From the NCBI GenBank assembly GCA_033557465.1, contig CM066048.1, positions 15,166,305 through 15,230,304 of the forward strand: a stretch of 64,000 bases of DNA. The letters run 5' to 3'. The translations under genes and the position numbers were made by a program. Position 1 is the stretch's first letter. Each line of letters begins with the position of its first letter. Below the pieces are notes generated by a model. That model did not search any database, was not told the DNA's origin, and saw only the letters and a program-made list of their open reading frames with translations. Of this stretch, positions 31,562 to 43,552 are shown one piece after another. Origin of the DNA: Ichthyophis bannanicus. Taxonomy: Eukaryota; Chordata; Amphibia; Gymnophiona; Ichthyophiidae.

Positions 31562-32986
31562 TGTCGCCCCCGTCTGGCCAGGTAGATAACTGATACCAGG
31601 TGAGTTCGCCTTTTTGGCTTTAAAATAAGTTTCCCTCAAAATGGCTGCCAGGAGGGCTGCTGGGAATTGTAGTCCTATCTTAAAGCAAAGGAGTTGTGAT
31701 CCGAGGGTTAGGCATAAGACAGAGAAAATTTATTTAATGTAATCAGGGGTTCCTTCATACACAGGACACAAGTGGAAAAATCAAATAAAGGATTTTTAAT
31801 CCCACGCTACAGCTTCAAAAGAAATAGGAACAACTTTGCTTGTATTTCAAAAATGCAAAGAAACAGGCACAACTTTGCTTGTAAATCAAAATGCCACTTA
31901 TTCCAAAACTTTTAAATTCTTAAATGTTTCTCTTCTTTACAAGAACAAAACTCTTGCAGCAAAACAACTCTTTAAATGTCCCTTGAACATTAGTATCAGC
32001 TTTCAACCTTATCAGTTGAACTTAGCACTCAGCTGTTTTCTTCGGTTGTGACGTCTTCACAATTCAGGCTGCTTCCTAAGCAGGCATACATTCAATGGCT
32101 TTCTGGCTCAGCTCTCTTCTACGTCAGAGGCTTGACATACAGCACATTGCATTTCAAAGGAACTGTCTTCCATATCTGTTATCTCCATATCTTCAACGCT
32201 ATCATTCTCACACACATCCAAAGACATCTGAGGGGAGAGCTTGCTATTCTCTTTCTTAATCAGTTCACTCAATTTCTTAAGCAGGGCTTGTTTCTGCACT
32301 AGCTCGTCTGCTATATGAGCTACTTGATACTTAGATAAACAGTCTCTCTTTATCCTGGGGTTTGGCTTATTGCTGGAATCAGCTTTTAACTCTAAAGCTA
32401 ATTCTCTCAAACTTTTACTGGTTAAGAACTGAGAAGGACACACTTGCCTGGTTTCAGAGGTATTCAGAATCTCTCTCTGCCCTGCAAGCCAGTCATGCTG
32501 TCTTCCGTTTGCAGCAGCTTCGTTTGCTTGCACCAGCCTCTCTTTCCTTGCTCTCTCAGCTGTGCTTGGCAATCTCTCATCAGTTCTCTCTCTTCGGCTT
32601 CCAGTGTTTCCTTCACACTGTCTTTCATTCTCTGCAAGCACTCTCTCACTTGCTCTCGCTCCCCTCTTTGCGTTCCTTATTCTTGCTGCTTCACTTCCAG
32701 CTCCACTCTCACCTCTACTTTCTCCCTCTCCGTCTCTATCTCTATCTGTGTTTCTGAAAGTCAGCTTTTTAAACTTTCCTTCTTCCTGAGCCACACCTTG
32801 CTCCCAGCACATGTGATTAGGGTCAAGCTTCTCCCTGACGTGCTGCTGTGGGCGGGGCTTAGGGATGACTAGGTTCTGAGTCAGAGACTCTTGGTTACTA
32901 GAGAAACCCTTGATACTTTCTGAATTAAAGTGATAGGACTCATTTCCCTGTGTATCTCTATGTTCAGCAGTACTTTCCTCACCACA
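31562..32986 (-). mobile_element. probable solo LTR (about 1.4 kb) nested in CR1-B
   Basis: The insertion starts TGTCGCC and ends CCACA, so it has TG...CA ends, and it is flanked by the 5-bp duplication GTGAC (31557-31561 and 32987-32991). The two ends are not repeats of each other, which fits one LTR. Read on the minus strand, an ATTAAATAAATTTTCTC poly(A)-type region lies near the end (about 31735). LTR identity is inferred from ends and target duplication only; there is no pol. Confidence 0.6.
32108..32812 (-). CDS. uncharacterised 234-residue frame inside the LTR-like insertion
   Basis: Begins ATG (MCWEQGVAQEEGK). The N-terminal half is strongly Arg/Glu-rich with RDRDGEGE and SERVLAENERQ runs. 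The middle has KSLRELALELKADS and DELVQKQALLKKLSELIKKE, a plausible coiled coil. The C-terminus is acidic (SVEDMEITDMEDSSFE) with two cysteines (CAVC). I do not recognise the family. It could be a gag-like or accessory frame, or a chance open frame in purine-rich DNA. Confidence 0.4.
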   Translation of the reverse strand: MCWEQGVAQEEGKFKKLTFRNTDRDRDGEGESRGESGAGSEAARIRNAKRGARASERVLAENERQCEGNTGSRRERTDERLPSTAERARKERLVQANEAAANGRQHDWLAGQREILNTSETRQVCPSQFLTSKSLRELALELKADSSNKPNPRIKRDCLSKYQVAHIADELVQKQALLKKLSELIKKENSKLSPQMSLDVCENDSVEDMEITDMEDSSFEMQCAVCQASDVEES

Positions 32987-35222
32987 GTGACCAAGGAACT
33001 AGATCAGGGGCATGCAATGGATGTCATCTACCTGGATTTCAGCAAAGCCTTTGATACTGTTCCTCATAGGAGGCTTGTCAATAAACTCAGTAGCTTGGGG
33101 ATGGGTCCCAAGATAGTGAACTGGATTAGAAATTGGTTGACTGGCAGACAACAGAAGGTGATGGTACATGGAGCTCACTCGGATGAAAGGAAGGTAATTA
33201 GCGGGGTGCCCCAGGGTTTAGTCCTGGGCCCGGCACTGTTCAATGTATTTGTGAGTGATAATGCTGAAGGACTGAATGGAAAAGTCTGTCTTTTTGCAGA
33301 TGACACAAATTTGCAACAGAGTGGACTTCCCCGAGGGAGTGGTTAACATGAGGAAAGATCTACAAAAGCTGTAAGAATGGTCTAATGCTTGGCAACTACA
33401 ATTTAATGCAAAAAAGTGCAGTGTCATGCACTTGGGTAGCAGAAATCCAAGGGAAATGTATGCAATAGGGGGCGAGAGGTTGGTGTGCACGGTTCAGGAG
33501 AAAGACCTTGGTGTGATTATCTCTGATTTCAAGGTGGCAAAACAGTGCAACAAGGTGGTGGCAAAAGCCAGGAGGATGTTGGGCTGCATACAAAGAGGGA
33601 TTACCAGCAGAAAGGAAGAGGTACTTATGTCACTGTACAAGTCACTGGTGAGGCCTCTCTTGGAATACTGTGTTCAGTTTTGGAGACTATATCTTGCAAA
33701 AGATGTAAAAAGACTGGAAACCGTTCAGAGGAAGGCGACCAAAATGATTTGGAGCCTGCATCAGAAGCCTTATGAGGAGAGTTGAAGACCTAAATATGTA
33801 CACTTTGGAGGAGAGGAGGGACAGTTGAGAGATGATTCAGACCTTTAAATACTTAAAGAGAAATGATGAACAAACAAACCTCTTCCAAAGACGGGGAAGC
33901 TGTAAAACTAGAGGGCATAACATGAAGCTGCAAGGTGGTAAATTGAAAGGCAATGTCAGGAAATATTTTTTCACTGAAAGGGTGGACGACGCTTGGAATG
34001 CCCTCCCGATGGAAGTGATGTGGGCAAACATGGTGACGGAATTCAAAATGGCATGGGACAAACACAGTGAATCCCTTTACAGCAACAGTATAAAAACAAA
34101 ATAAACTGTACCATCTAACTTCTGAACCATCTAACGTCTCAACAAATAGGGGATGTCCTACATGGAGTGGTGGGTTCACCCCTAAACAAAGACATGGGGA
34201 GGGGTGGCCTGCACAGAGCGACAGGTGCACCTACTCTTGCCATCTTGCTGGGCAGACTAGATGGACCATGCTGGTCTTTATCTGCTGTCATTTACTATGT
34301 TACTATGGAACACAAACATTGGCAACACAGGCAAAATGGTTGGAAAATATGGACCTGGCAACAGAAATGAAGCTGGAGAAAGGCCAAAAGAATTCTGCAA
34401 GACCAACGATCTATTCATCTCAAATATCATCTTCCAACAACACAAGCAGCGACTGTACACATGGACTTCACCCAATGGATTGTACAAGATCAAATTGACT
34501 ACATCTGTGGAAATCAACAATGAAAAAGCTCTATAACATCAAAGACAAAACCCGGAGCTGAGTGTGGTACAAATCACCAACTACTAGCATGCAAACTCGA
34601 GCTAAAGTTGAAAAAGAACAAGCCACTCATGAAAGCATCAAAATATGACCTTGAGAATATACCACCATAATTTAAAGATTTGCTGCTTTAGATACAAATG
34701 ACAGAGCGCCAGAAGAGCTATGGGATGACATCAAGAAGGTTGTGTTGGAAGAAAGTAAGAAATCGCTCCAAAAGGTGAAAATAAAAAAACGGCAAAATTG
34801 ATGACCAAAGATACTCTGAAAATTGCCTAGAAACGCAGAGAAGCTAAAGCCAGAAGAGAAAGAGGCAATCGCAGAACTCAACAGATTTCCAACGTGCAGC
34901 AGGATAAGACAAGGAGAAGTACTATAATGACGTACGCAAGGAAAAAGAAGTAGAAACTGATTGGCTTTCCTAAAGCTACGAAAGTTAAAGAAAAAATTCC
35001 AGCCTTCAAATGGAATGCTACAAGATGTTCAAGGATCCATGTTGAATGATGCTGAAAAGAGCAAGAAAGGTGGAAAGAATATACAGTTATTATATGATAA
35101 AGATCAAATGGACAATAGCCGTATCAACCTGTACCTTATGATCCAGAACCATTGGTGATGAAGCAGCATTGAAATCCTTATCAAAGAACAAAGCACCAGG
35201 CATCGATAGCATTCCCCTAGAA

Positions 35223-35417
35223 CAGGGGTGGGCAACTCCGGTCCTGGAGGACCGCAGACCAGTCAGGTTTTCATGATGTCCCTAACGAATATTCATGAGA
35301 TCTATTTGCATCCACTGCCTTCCATTGTATGCAAAGAGATCCATGAATATTCATTAGGGACATCATGAAAACCTGACTGGGTCTGCGGCCCTCCAGGACC
35401 GGAATTGCCCACCCCTG
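35223..35417. mobile_element. hAT-type MITE, 195 bp, almost fully palindromic
   Basis: The ends CAGGGGTGGGCAACTCCGG and inverted CAGGGGTGGGCAATTCCGG extend into arms of about 80 bp. The target duplication CCCTAGAA/CCCTAGAG (one mismatch) lies at 35215-35222 and 35418-35425. Inserted in the RTE. Confidence 0.9.
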
Positions 35418-35578
35418 CCCTAGAGGTATTACAGCAATCTGATGCAGTTGTTACCATACTGACAAGGCTCTGCCAGGAAATTTGGAAGACAACATCATGG
35501 CCAACTGACTGGACAAGATCTGTGTTTATACCAATACTAGAAACATAGAAATATGATGACAGAAAAAGACCACATGGC

Positions 35579-35926
35579 CAATGTTCCCTCTAATTTTCTG
35601 TAGGCTGTGTGCGCATAAAATATCAGCTGTGCAGCTTTTGAAGGAAGGTTAAATTTTTGTGCGCTACATAACGACACTCGAAGTTATATACTTTAAAATT
35701 AGACTACACGTCAGAATACAGTATGTACACCACATTGATTGCACTAGAAAATATTGCAGAACTTGTAAAAACCGTAAATACACAACAACTTTTAAATTTT
35801 AAGACATCTATGTTGTTTTCTATCAGAATCAGAACCGTAATTTTTGTGCGCTCTGCTGTAAAGTATGTGCGCTCACTCTGCGAGGTGTGTGCGCGCGCAC
35901 ATGCGCACAGCTTAGAGGGAACAGTG
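35579..35926. mobile_element. hAT-type MITE, 348 bp
   Basis: The ends CAATGTTCCCTCTAA and inverted CACTGTTCCCTCTAAG are flanked by the exact 8-bp duplication CACATGGC at 35571-35578 and 35927-35934. It sits in a short CR1 3' tail piece (35540-35570 and 35935-35985), itself inside the RTE. TGTGCGC-rich ends flank an AT-rich middle. Confidence 0.85.
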
Positions 35927-37277
35927 CACATGGCCTATCTAGTCTGTCCTTCCATATCAACAACTACAACAGTCCCCTTTTTATAGAAAGGTGATCCAAC
36001 TGACTGTGCAAATTATCGCACAATTGCTCTGATCCCACATCAGCAAGATTCTACTGAAGATTATTCAGCAGAGACTATAACCATACATGGAACAAAAACT
36101 ACCTGAAGTGCAAGCAGGATTCAGGAAAGGGCGAAGAACGAGAGACATCATCGCAGATGCGAGATGGATCCTTGAAAAGGCTAAAGAATACCAAAAAGAT
36201 ATCTATATATGTTTTATTGACTACATCAAGGCTTCTAACTGTGTAAACCATGAGAAACTCTAGGCCACATTAAGAATCATGGGTATACCAGAATACCTGA
36301 TCGTTCTCTTGTACACCTTTACATTGATCAAGAAGCAACAGTTTGAACGGAATAAAGAGAAACAGAATGGTTTAAAATCAGAAAAGGTATACGACAAGGC
36401 TGCATACTTTCTCCCTACCTGTTGAATTTATATGCAGAACAAATCATCAGAGAAACAGGACTGTATAAAGACAACAGAGGTGTGAAGATTGGTGGGAGAC
36501 TCCTCAACACGATCTGAAACATTTGCTTCTGAAGATGAAGGACCTGCACCTTAAAATGGGCCTGCACCTTAATGTAAAGAAGATAAAGATCCCAACTGGA
36601 AAAATCAATATGTTCATTGTTGATGGAGAAGAAATTGAAATAGTGGACAACTTTAACCTACTTGGATCAACTATCAATAAAGTAACAAGCAGTCAAATTA
36701 GACAACGCATTGTTCTTGGCACAATGGCTGTGAAGGACCTCAATAAGATTCTCAAGAGCAGAGATATGTCTCTCCATACAAAGACTTGTTCAAGCCATGG
36801 TATTTTCAATAATGTTATATGGATATAAACGTTGGACAGTGAAAAAGATAGGCAGGAAGAAAACTGATGCCTTTGAATTATGGTGCTGGCAACGAATACT
36901 ATGTAAACCATGGACTGCCCAAAGAACAAATCAGTCAGTACTAGAGGCAATCAAACCTAAGCTTTCTTTAGAAGCTCAGATGACAAGACTTCGACTTTCA
37001 TACTTTGGATATATCATGCGAAGAGAGAGATCATTAGAGAAAGACATCATGTTTGGCAAGTTAGAAGGTCAACATGAAAGAGGAAGGCCAGCAATGAAAT
37101 GGATTGATACAATAACAGCAGCTATGGGTGCCAGTTTGTCAACAATGAGCCGTCTGACTGAAGACCAAACACAGTTTAGGACAACTATCCAGAGGGTCGC
37201 CATGAGTTGACACCGACTCGACGGCACTTAACAACAAGGGTCTCTATGCTATGGAATGGTCTAAAACCATATTGTTG

Positions 37278-38377
37278 CATCAAACTGACCAGTGCTTATG
37301 CTGTTTCCTGTTTTCTTAATTTGTTTCCTTTGTCCATGTTTTGATGTTCTTTTGGCTACGATAGCCTCTTGCACCATACTTTTTAACCATGTTGGCTGTC
37401 CATTTGGCCTTTCTTCCACTTTGTTATTTCTTTACTTTTTTAATACATCTGATCTAGACTTCCAAGATGGTACTTCTGAACAACATGCTTGTCTGATGTA
37501 AACTTTTAACCTCTGCAGCTCTTCCTTGTAGGTTTTTTCTTTTTTTACAACTTTCCTTATTTTATCAGCATTTTGCTTTCAAAAGGGAGACTATATCAGA
37601 GTCGATTTCCTTAATGTCCTCACTCCAGCTAAGTCAAATTTGGCCATGTTTTGATCACTGCTATCAAGTAGCCCTAACACTGTTCTAGCACCAAAGCCTT
37701 TGTTCTATCCATAATGATTCCACACTGCATTCTCTTTGTGCAGAACTTATTCTCTTTCTTTAACATATCACTAACCCTCCAGCAATCTGATCTACTCTTA
37801 GCATTGCAATATAATTTGTGTCCTAGTATCACAGTGTCCCATTGGTTATCCTCCTTTCACAGTGTCTCTGAGCTGACTATTCTCTCTCTCTCTGTCTATC
37901 CCATCCTATATTTTAGGCGTCCAGCATTTGTAGAGAGACATTTCAAAACATCTTTTGGCTTGAATATATAACTGTCTGGCAGTTTACAGGGATAATTTGC
38001 AATCTTTTCATACTTTAAAAGCACCCCAGCTATTTGCCTTTATTGCCTTCTCTTTATCAGAATGTCCTACCTTGCTAGTTTTGATATTATCCTTCAAAGA
38101 TCATTTACTGTGAACTCATCCACTCCTAAGCGACTGTCTACTTTCTTCCATATTTAGCTTAGAAGCTGCTCTCTCTCCTTTTTTGAAGCATTAGCACCAG
38201 CAGCCTGGTTCCACCACAGTTAAGGTAGAGTTCATCTTTATGGAATAAGCGCCCCCTTCCCTAGAATGTAGCATGGTTCCTAAGAAATCTACAGCCCTCT
38301 TTCCTGCACCATCATCTCATCCATGCACTGAGTCTCCAGAACTCTGCCTGCATGTGGAACAGGAAAGATGTCTCAAA
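37278..38377 (-). mobile_element. CR1 LINE fragment X (esterase end, endonuclease, post-endonuclease)
   Basis: Reading the minus strand from 38377: the esterase C-terminal region, linker, endonuclease start (LKCLY, 37920-37990) and the region before RT (37278-37500), which matches CR1-A at 61250-61470. Frames are heavily broken. It abuts CR1 piece Y on the right and L2-C on the left. Confidence 0.65.
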
Positions 38378-38799
38378 ATTCTATTTCAATCCATAGAGAT
38401 TCTACAGAAACTTTTGTTTCCTGCAAAACTTTAATCCTTTATGACTCAATGCCCTCTCTAACATAGAGCGCAACCCCTCCACCAATTTGATCAGTTCTTG
38501 TACCCAGGTATCAGTGTCCCCACTGGTTGTCCTCCTTCCTCTATGTCGCTGAGATTCCAATCATATGTAACATCTTATTTAGTGCTATATATTCTAACTC
38601 TCCCATCTTATTTTTAGACTTCTAGCATTTGCATACAAGCATTTTAAAGACAGAGTAGTTACTCACCTGTAACAGCTGTTCTCCAGGAGCAGCAGGAATC
38701 AGTCCTCACATATGGGTGACGTCGGCGCCGACGGAGCCCTCGTGCGGAGCATTTCCCCAGCTTTCAAAGAAAGCCTTTGGGAATTGCAGCACGCATGCG

Positions 38800-39780
38800 C
38801 GGTCCCCTTCCCCCCGCAAAAGTCTGGCTTGAAGACCAAGTAGCGGCCCGGCAGATGTCTGCCAATGGAACAGAGCGGAGATGAGCCACTGACGCAGCCT
38901 TCGCCCTGACACGATGAGCCGTGACTCGACCCTCCAATGAGAGGCCGGCTGCCCCATAAGCCCAGGCGATACAGTCAGCGACCCACATGGACAAAGTACG
39001 CTTGGAGACAGGTAGCCCCAACTTATTGGGATCAAAAGAAACGAAGAGCTGAACAGCCCTCCGATGCTCCCATGTACGGTCAAGGTAGAAGGACAACGCC
39101 CTCCTACAGTCCAGGGTATGCAAAACCATCTCAGCCCGGCTGGCATGCGGCCTGGGAAAGAAGGTTGGAAGAACCACCTCCTGATTGAGGTGAAAAGGTG
39201 AGACAACCTTAGGAAGAAACTACCCTATTCCTGTAGAACCTAGTGTAAGGAGGATCAGACACTAGTGCCTGAAGTTCACTCCCTCTCCTAGCAGAGGTAA
39301 GAGCTACCAAAAACAAGGTTTTCCAGGAGAGAAAACGGAGAGGGCAGGTAGCCATAGGTTCAAATGGCGGACAAGTAATCCGCTGCAAGACCACATTCAG
39401 ATCCTACTCGGGGTGGTGGACGTAAAGGAGGCTTGAGAAGGAGGAGGCCTCTGAGAAAACGAGCCACCAAAGGGTGGCTAGAAAGAGGCCTCCCGTCCAC
39501 TGGCGCGTGGTGCGCTGAGAGAGCACTAAGGTGAACTCGGACAGAGTTAGACTTAAGGCCCAGATTGGAAAGGTAAAGCAAATATTGCAACACTACCGCT
39601 ACCAAGCACGAGAGGGGATTCTCGCTGTGCTGAGCACACCAAGCGGAGAATCTACGCCACTTAAGAGCGTAGGATTTCCTGGTGGATTGTCGCCTAGAGG
39701 CCAAGACCACATCTTCCACCTCTCGAGGCAGTAGTAGGGGAGCCAGGACTACCCTTTCAGCAGCCAGGCCATCAGATGAA
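38800..39780 (-). pseudogene. DIRS tyrosine recombinase (A2), C-terminus deleted
   Basis: Three frames cover the protein: N-terminal VVLASRRQSTRKSYALKWRR to LLLLKPPLRPP (39360-39780), then ALTSARRGSELQAL (first catalytic Arg; 39209-39394), then FYLDRTWEHRRAVQL to TAHRVRAKA (H-x-x-R; 38820-39177). The sequence stops at WSSSQTFA and passes straight into the terminal repeat, so the nucleophile Tyr is gone. Inactive. Confidence 0.85.
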
Positions 39781-41572
39781 GGGACTGGAGGTTGGGGTGC
39801 AAGAGTCCCCTGATCCTGAGACAGGAGATCGTGTTGAAACCCCAGAGGAAGAGGGGTGTCCACCGCTAGCTGCAGCAGAAGCGGGAACCACGGTTGCCTC
39901 AGCCACCTGGTGGCTATCAGGATCAATGAAGCCCCGTCCTTGAGGACTTTGAACAGCGTTCTGGACACTAGCGTGGGAGGAAACGCATACAGTAGGCCTG
40001 TGGACCACGAGATCAGAAACACATCCGCTGCTACTCTGAGAGGATGCGGTTGTCTGGAGCAGAATCTTGGGAGTTGCCGGTTCAGAGGACTGGCGAAAAG
40101 ATCCATGGTGGGGAGGCCCCACCTGAGAAAAACCTGCTGAACCACCAACGGGTTCAACCTCCATTCGTGTGGTTGCAGGATCCTGCTCAGTCTGTCCGCC
40201 AGGTAATTTTCTTGACCTGGGAGGTAGACAGCTTTTAGGAGGATTCCGTGAGAGACGGCCCAAGAGCACAGCCTTTGTGTCTCCTGACATAGAAGGAGCC
40301 TGTGCCTCCTTGCTTGTTCACGTAGAACATGGCAACTTGATTGTCCGTCAGGACCAGTACAGACTGGTGAGAGGCGAGGTGGGAGAAGGCTCTCAGAGCT
40401 AGGCGTATCGCCCGTAGCTCCAGGAAGTTTATCTGAGTAGCCTCCCAAGGGGTCCAGAGACCCTGAGTACATGCCCCTTGGCAATGTGCTCCCCAACCCA
40501 GAAGAGAAGCATCTGTTGTCAGCACTTGAGAATGCGGAGGGGATTGAAAAACCACTCCTAGTACCAGATTCGGAAGATGAAGCCACCATTGCAGAGAGGA
40601 GACTAGCAGGTCCGATATCTTTACTGAGTCCGCTAGTCTCCCCGTGGCCTGATGCCACTGAGTGCGAAGGCTCCACTGAGCCGGCCGCATGTGCAGGCGG
40701 GCATTGGGCGTGACATGAACCGTGGAAGCCATATGGCCGAGTAGTCTCAGGAATTGCCTGGCAGAGACCAGGGAATTGCTGCGAAACTGCCTGGCCAGAT
40801 CCATCAGTCTGTGGGCTCTGTCCATAGGTAGAAAAGCCTTCGCTTGAAGAGTGTCTAGTCTGGCCCCTATGAACTCTAAGTTCTGGGACGGGAGCAAAGT
40901 AGACTTTACGAAGTTTATGACAAACCCCAAGTGCTGAAGCAGAGCCACAGTGCGAAGGGTGGCTAGATTGGCCTCCTTGGAAGATTGGCCCCTTATGAGC
41001 CAGTCGTCCAGGTACGGAAACACAAAAAGACCTTGAAGCCTCAGGTAGGCCGCCACCACTGCCAGGCACTTGGTGAACACCCTGGGAGCGGAGGACAGGC
41101 CAAAGGGTGGTACTCTGTACTGATAGTGGTTTCCCCCCACAACAAATCTGAGATATTGTCTGTGGTCTGGATGAATAAGGATGTGAGTATATGCATCCTT
41201 TAGATCTAAGGAGCATAGCCAGTCTCCCTGCTGGAGGTAGGGCAACAGGATTCCAAGGGTAAGCATCTTGAACTTTTCCCTCTCCAGGAACTTGTTGAGG
41301 TTGCACAAGTCTAGGATGGGTCGGAGGCCTCCTGTTCTTTTTGTACCAGAAAGTACCTGGAATAAAAGCCGTGACCTCTCAGGTGGTGGGGCACCGGTTC
41401 CACAGCCTGATCCTTTAGCAGACTTGCCAACTCCTGAAGGAGTAGGTCCCTGTGCAGAGGGAGTCTTGGAGGCTCCCCTGGAAAATAGGAGGGAGGTACC
41501 TGGTGAAAATGGAGAAGACAGCCCTTTTGGACTATATGAAGAACCCAGGTATCTGATGTGACGGCTGACCAC
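39780..41572 (-). pseudogene. DIRS RT/RNase H (A2), frameshifted
   Basis: RT: GGLRPILDLCNLN, SLDLKDAY, PPFGLSSAPRVFTK and YLDDWLIR. RNase H: TTDASLLGWGAH, NFLELRAIRLAL and LTDNQVAMFYVNKQ in 40235-41572. A deletion near 40290 shifts the last RNase H part (LPGQENYLADRLSR) and the methyltransferase-like tail (MDLFASPLNRQ, YAFPP) into the frame used by the recombinase. Very close to A1. Confidence 0.85.
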
Positions 41573-41647
41573 CTGTGGGCAAAGTGGGCCAGCCGGCCTC
41601 CTGTGCTGAGAGAAGCCAGCTGAGGAGAAGAGGCTATGCTTTCTGAG

Positions 41648-43552
41648 TCAGAAACCCCCACCCTGCTGAGCAGGGGCCGGTGTAGGTGGCTTGGGGGCCT
41701 TCTGCCTACGGGGCCCTTGACCCTGCCCCTTGGCCTGTTGACCCTGTTGGGGAGCTGCAGAGGCCTGATAATGAGGGTATTGTTTATAGGCAGATGACTT
41801 CCTCTGGTAAAAGGCCTTTTTTCCCGAGCCCTTTTTTTTCTGAGAAGGGGCAGAGGTTTTTCTGGACAGCCTAGTCCTGGTGAGAGTCTCTGTCTTGAGC
41901 TCAGCAGCCTTTTCAGCCATGGGTTTGCCGAAAAGGTTTTCACCCCGGCAGGGGACATCGACCAACTTGTCCTGTACCCATGGCTCGAGGTCAGATGACT
42001 GTAGCCAAGCCTGTCGGCAGGCACCGACGCCGGCCCCAGCTACTCAGGCCGAAGCCTCGAAGCCATCGTAGGCTGCTCGAGAGATAAACTTCGAGCACTC
42101 CCGAATACCAGTGAACAAGGCCTGGAACCTCTGCAAAGGTTCCTCGGAGAGACCAGCAGAGAACCCGGCAATCTCCTTTGCCAGGTCTCGGAGGTACATG
42201 CCCATGTAGAGCTGGTATATCTGGACACGGCAAGCAAGCATAGAGCCCTGGAAGCACTTCTTACCGAGGGCATCCAGGTTCCGGGCCTCCCGGCTTAGAG
42301 GCACCGAGGAGTGCATCTTCTGACTTTTTAGTCGATGCATGGCCGATTCCACAACCATGGAGTGGTGCAGTAATTGTGCCTTTTGGCACCCGGGGCTCTT
42401 GCGGACTCGATAGATGGAATCGACCCGCCTGCTTAACACCGGCGTTGAGGCCGGGGTCTCCCACATGCGGAAGAGCAGCCGCTCCAGCATCGGAGGAACC
42501 GGAACAGTAAAGGCCTCCTTTGTGGGAGAGTCGTACTGGAGGGCCTCGAGCTCCTCGGCTCGAGGCTCTTCCTCGGGATCTGCGGGGAAGGCCAAGGCCT
42601 TGGCCATATCCCGCACGAAGTCCGAGAACCGGGTATCCTCCGGTGGGGATCGTCTCTGAGGTTCGGACTCGGGAGAGTCCGATGGGACACACAGAGTCCG
42701 ATGAGTGTCGGGTGACTCTTCGTCCTCAGTCTCCCAGCCCGACTCCTCGGAGGAGGAATCGAGCGGCTCTGGTCGGGCGGGCACCGATGCCCTCCGCCCC
42801 GACGCCGAGGGTATCGGCGTCGATGACCTCGGCCCCGAAGGGAGGTCGAGGGAGACCGTGGCTGAGGATCGACTCGAGCCCGAATGGACTCGAGGATCGG
42901 CTCGGCCTCCAGGGTCGACTTGGACGTCGAGGTCCCGGTGGTCGGGGCAAATGCATCGGTGAGACCGGCGATCAATGCCCGCTGCTGTTCCATGAAGGCA
43001 GCGAAGCTGCTCTCCAAGGCCGTCAACCTGAGTCCGAGCTCAGGAGACCCAGCAGCCCCCGACGGCGGCTCCCTCGGAGGAGAAGTCCATGAGGACAACA
43101 GCACTTACGTGTCCAGGAGACTCCATCTCGACACGAGGATGTTTGGCAGGCCTCTCCGACTCCGAAGACCCGGGACGGCTATCAGGGCTATGCGACCTGG
43201 CCCTCGAGGAACCAGGAGCATCCACCGACGCCGCCCTTGCGGGTTTCTTCTTCCTGTGATGTTCCCGCGAAGGAGACCCCCGCTCAGAGGAACCCCGACG
43301 CTGCTCGGGGCCAGAGTCCCGAGACGTCGAGGCCTCTGACGAGGTCCAGGCTCAGCCAGACGCGGAGTCAGAAAAAATCCTATCCTTTTGGTGCTGCCGA
43401 CTCCTCAACGCCTTCGAGGACATTTTGCCACACAGACCACAGATCATCGAATCATGATCGGGTCCGAGGCAGCGGAGGCAGCAGTCATGTGTGTCGGTAA
43501 GAGACATAAGTTTCTTACACCGATCACATTTCTTAAACCCGCTGGTAGCCAT
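41648..43552 (-). pseudogene. DIRS gag-like protein (A2), frameshifted
   Basis: Start at 43552: MATSGFKKCDRCKK followed by DTHDCCLRCLGPDH and C..CGKM, a Cys/His finger like other DIRS gag N-termini. Low-complexity Ser/Pro/Arg segments follow in changing frames (43352, about 43100, about 42780). The core FSDFVRDMAKALAFP to FISRAAYDGFEASA is at 42044-42784 and the basic tail ends in QQGGGF plus a stop at 41648. At least three indels. It shows what A1 lacks before base 1. Confidence 0.8.

Larger units (their letters stand above)
31036..34104 (+). pseudogene. CR1-B ORF2, reverse transcriptase part, split
   Basis: 31036-31560 encodes KLLNKYFCSVFTKENPG, LKVDKAMGPDGIHPMILKEL and PQDWRMADVVPLHKSGDR. 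After the LTR insertion the RT resumes at 32987 with LDQGHAMDVIYLDFSKAFDT (motif A), GVPQGLVLGPALFNVF and FADDTNLQ (catalytic ADD). C-terminal blocks follow at 33426-33785 ([26 protein letters not shown]) and 33832-34104. Several frameshifts separate the blocks. Confidence 0.85.
19078..34309 (+). mobile_element. CR1 LINE, copy CR1-B, nested in the RTE
   Basis: 5'-truncated CR1 inserted after ATGGGTG at 19071-19077, with the RTE resuming at about 34310. The CR1 3' end shows the short repeat TTACTATGTTACTATGG. Its parts are 19078-19408, 30813-31561 and 32987-34309. DIRS-B5 (19409-30807) and a probable LTR element (31562-32986) are nested in it. Confidence 0.85.
34310..37230 (+). pseudogene. RTE ORF2, remaining endonuclease, RT and C-terminus
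   Basis: Resumes with TNIGNTGKMVGKYGPGNRNEA and FCKTNDLFISN (endonuclease), then RT pieces EVQAGFRKGRRTRDIIADAR and YICFIDYIKASNCVNHEKL near 36100-36270. The YADD segment appears to be missing: frames break near 36500. The C-terminus is WTVKKIGRKKTDAFELWCWQRIL, SYFGYIMRRERSLEKDIMFGK and the RGRPAMKWIDTI box. Two MITEs interrupt it. Confidence 0.8.
18198..37235 (+). mobile_element. RTE/BovB LINE with nested insertions
   Basis: The 10-bp target duplication AAGGGTCTCT lies at 18188-18197 and 37236-37245. The element's own parts are 18198-19077 and 34310-35222, 35418-35540 and 35990-37235, ending in CGACGGCACTTAACAACA. The 5' region is present, so the insertion may have been full length. CR1-B (19078-34309) and MITEs account for most of the 19 kb span. 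Host on both sides is L2-C. Confidence 0.85.

Noticed and set aside
32362..32872. Plus-strand Ser/Leu-rich frames in the LTR-like insertion
   Set aside because: Complement of the purine-rich minus-strand frame; low complexity and no start context.
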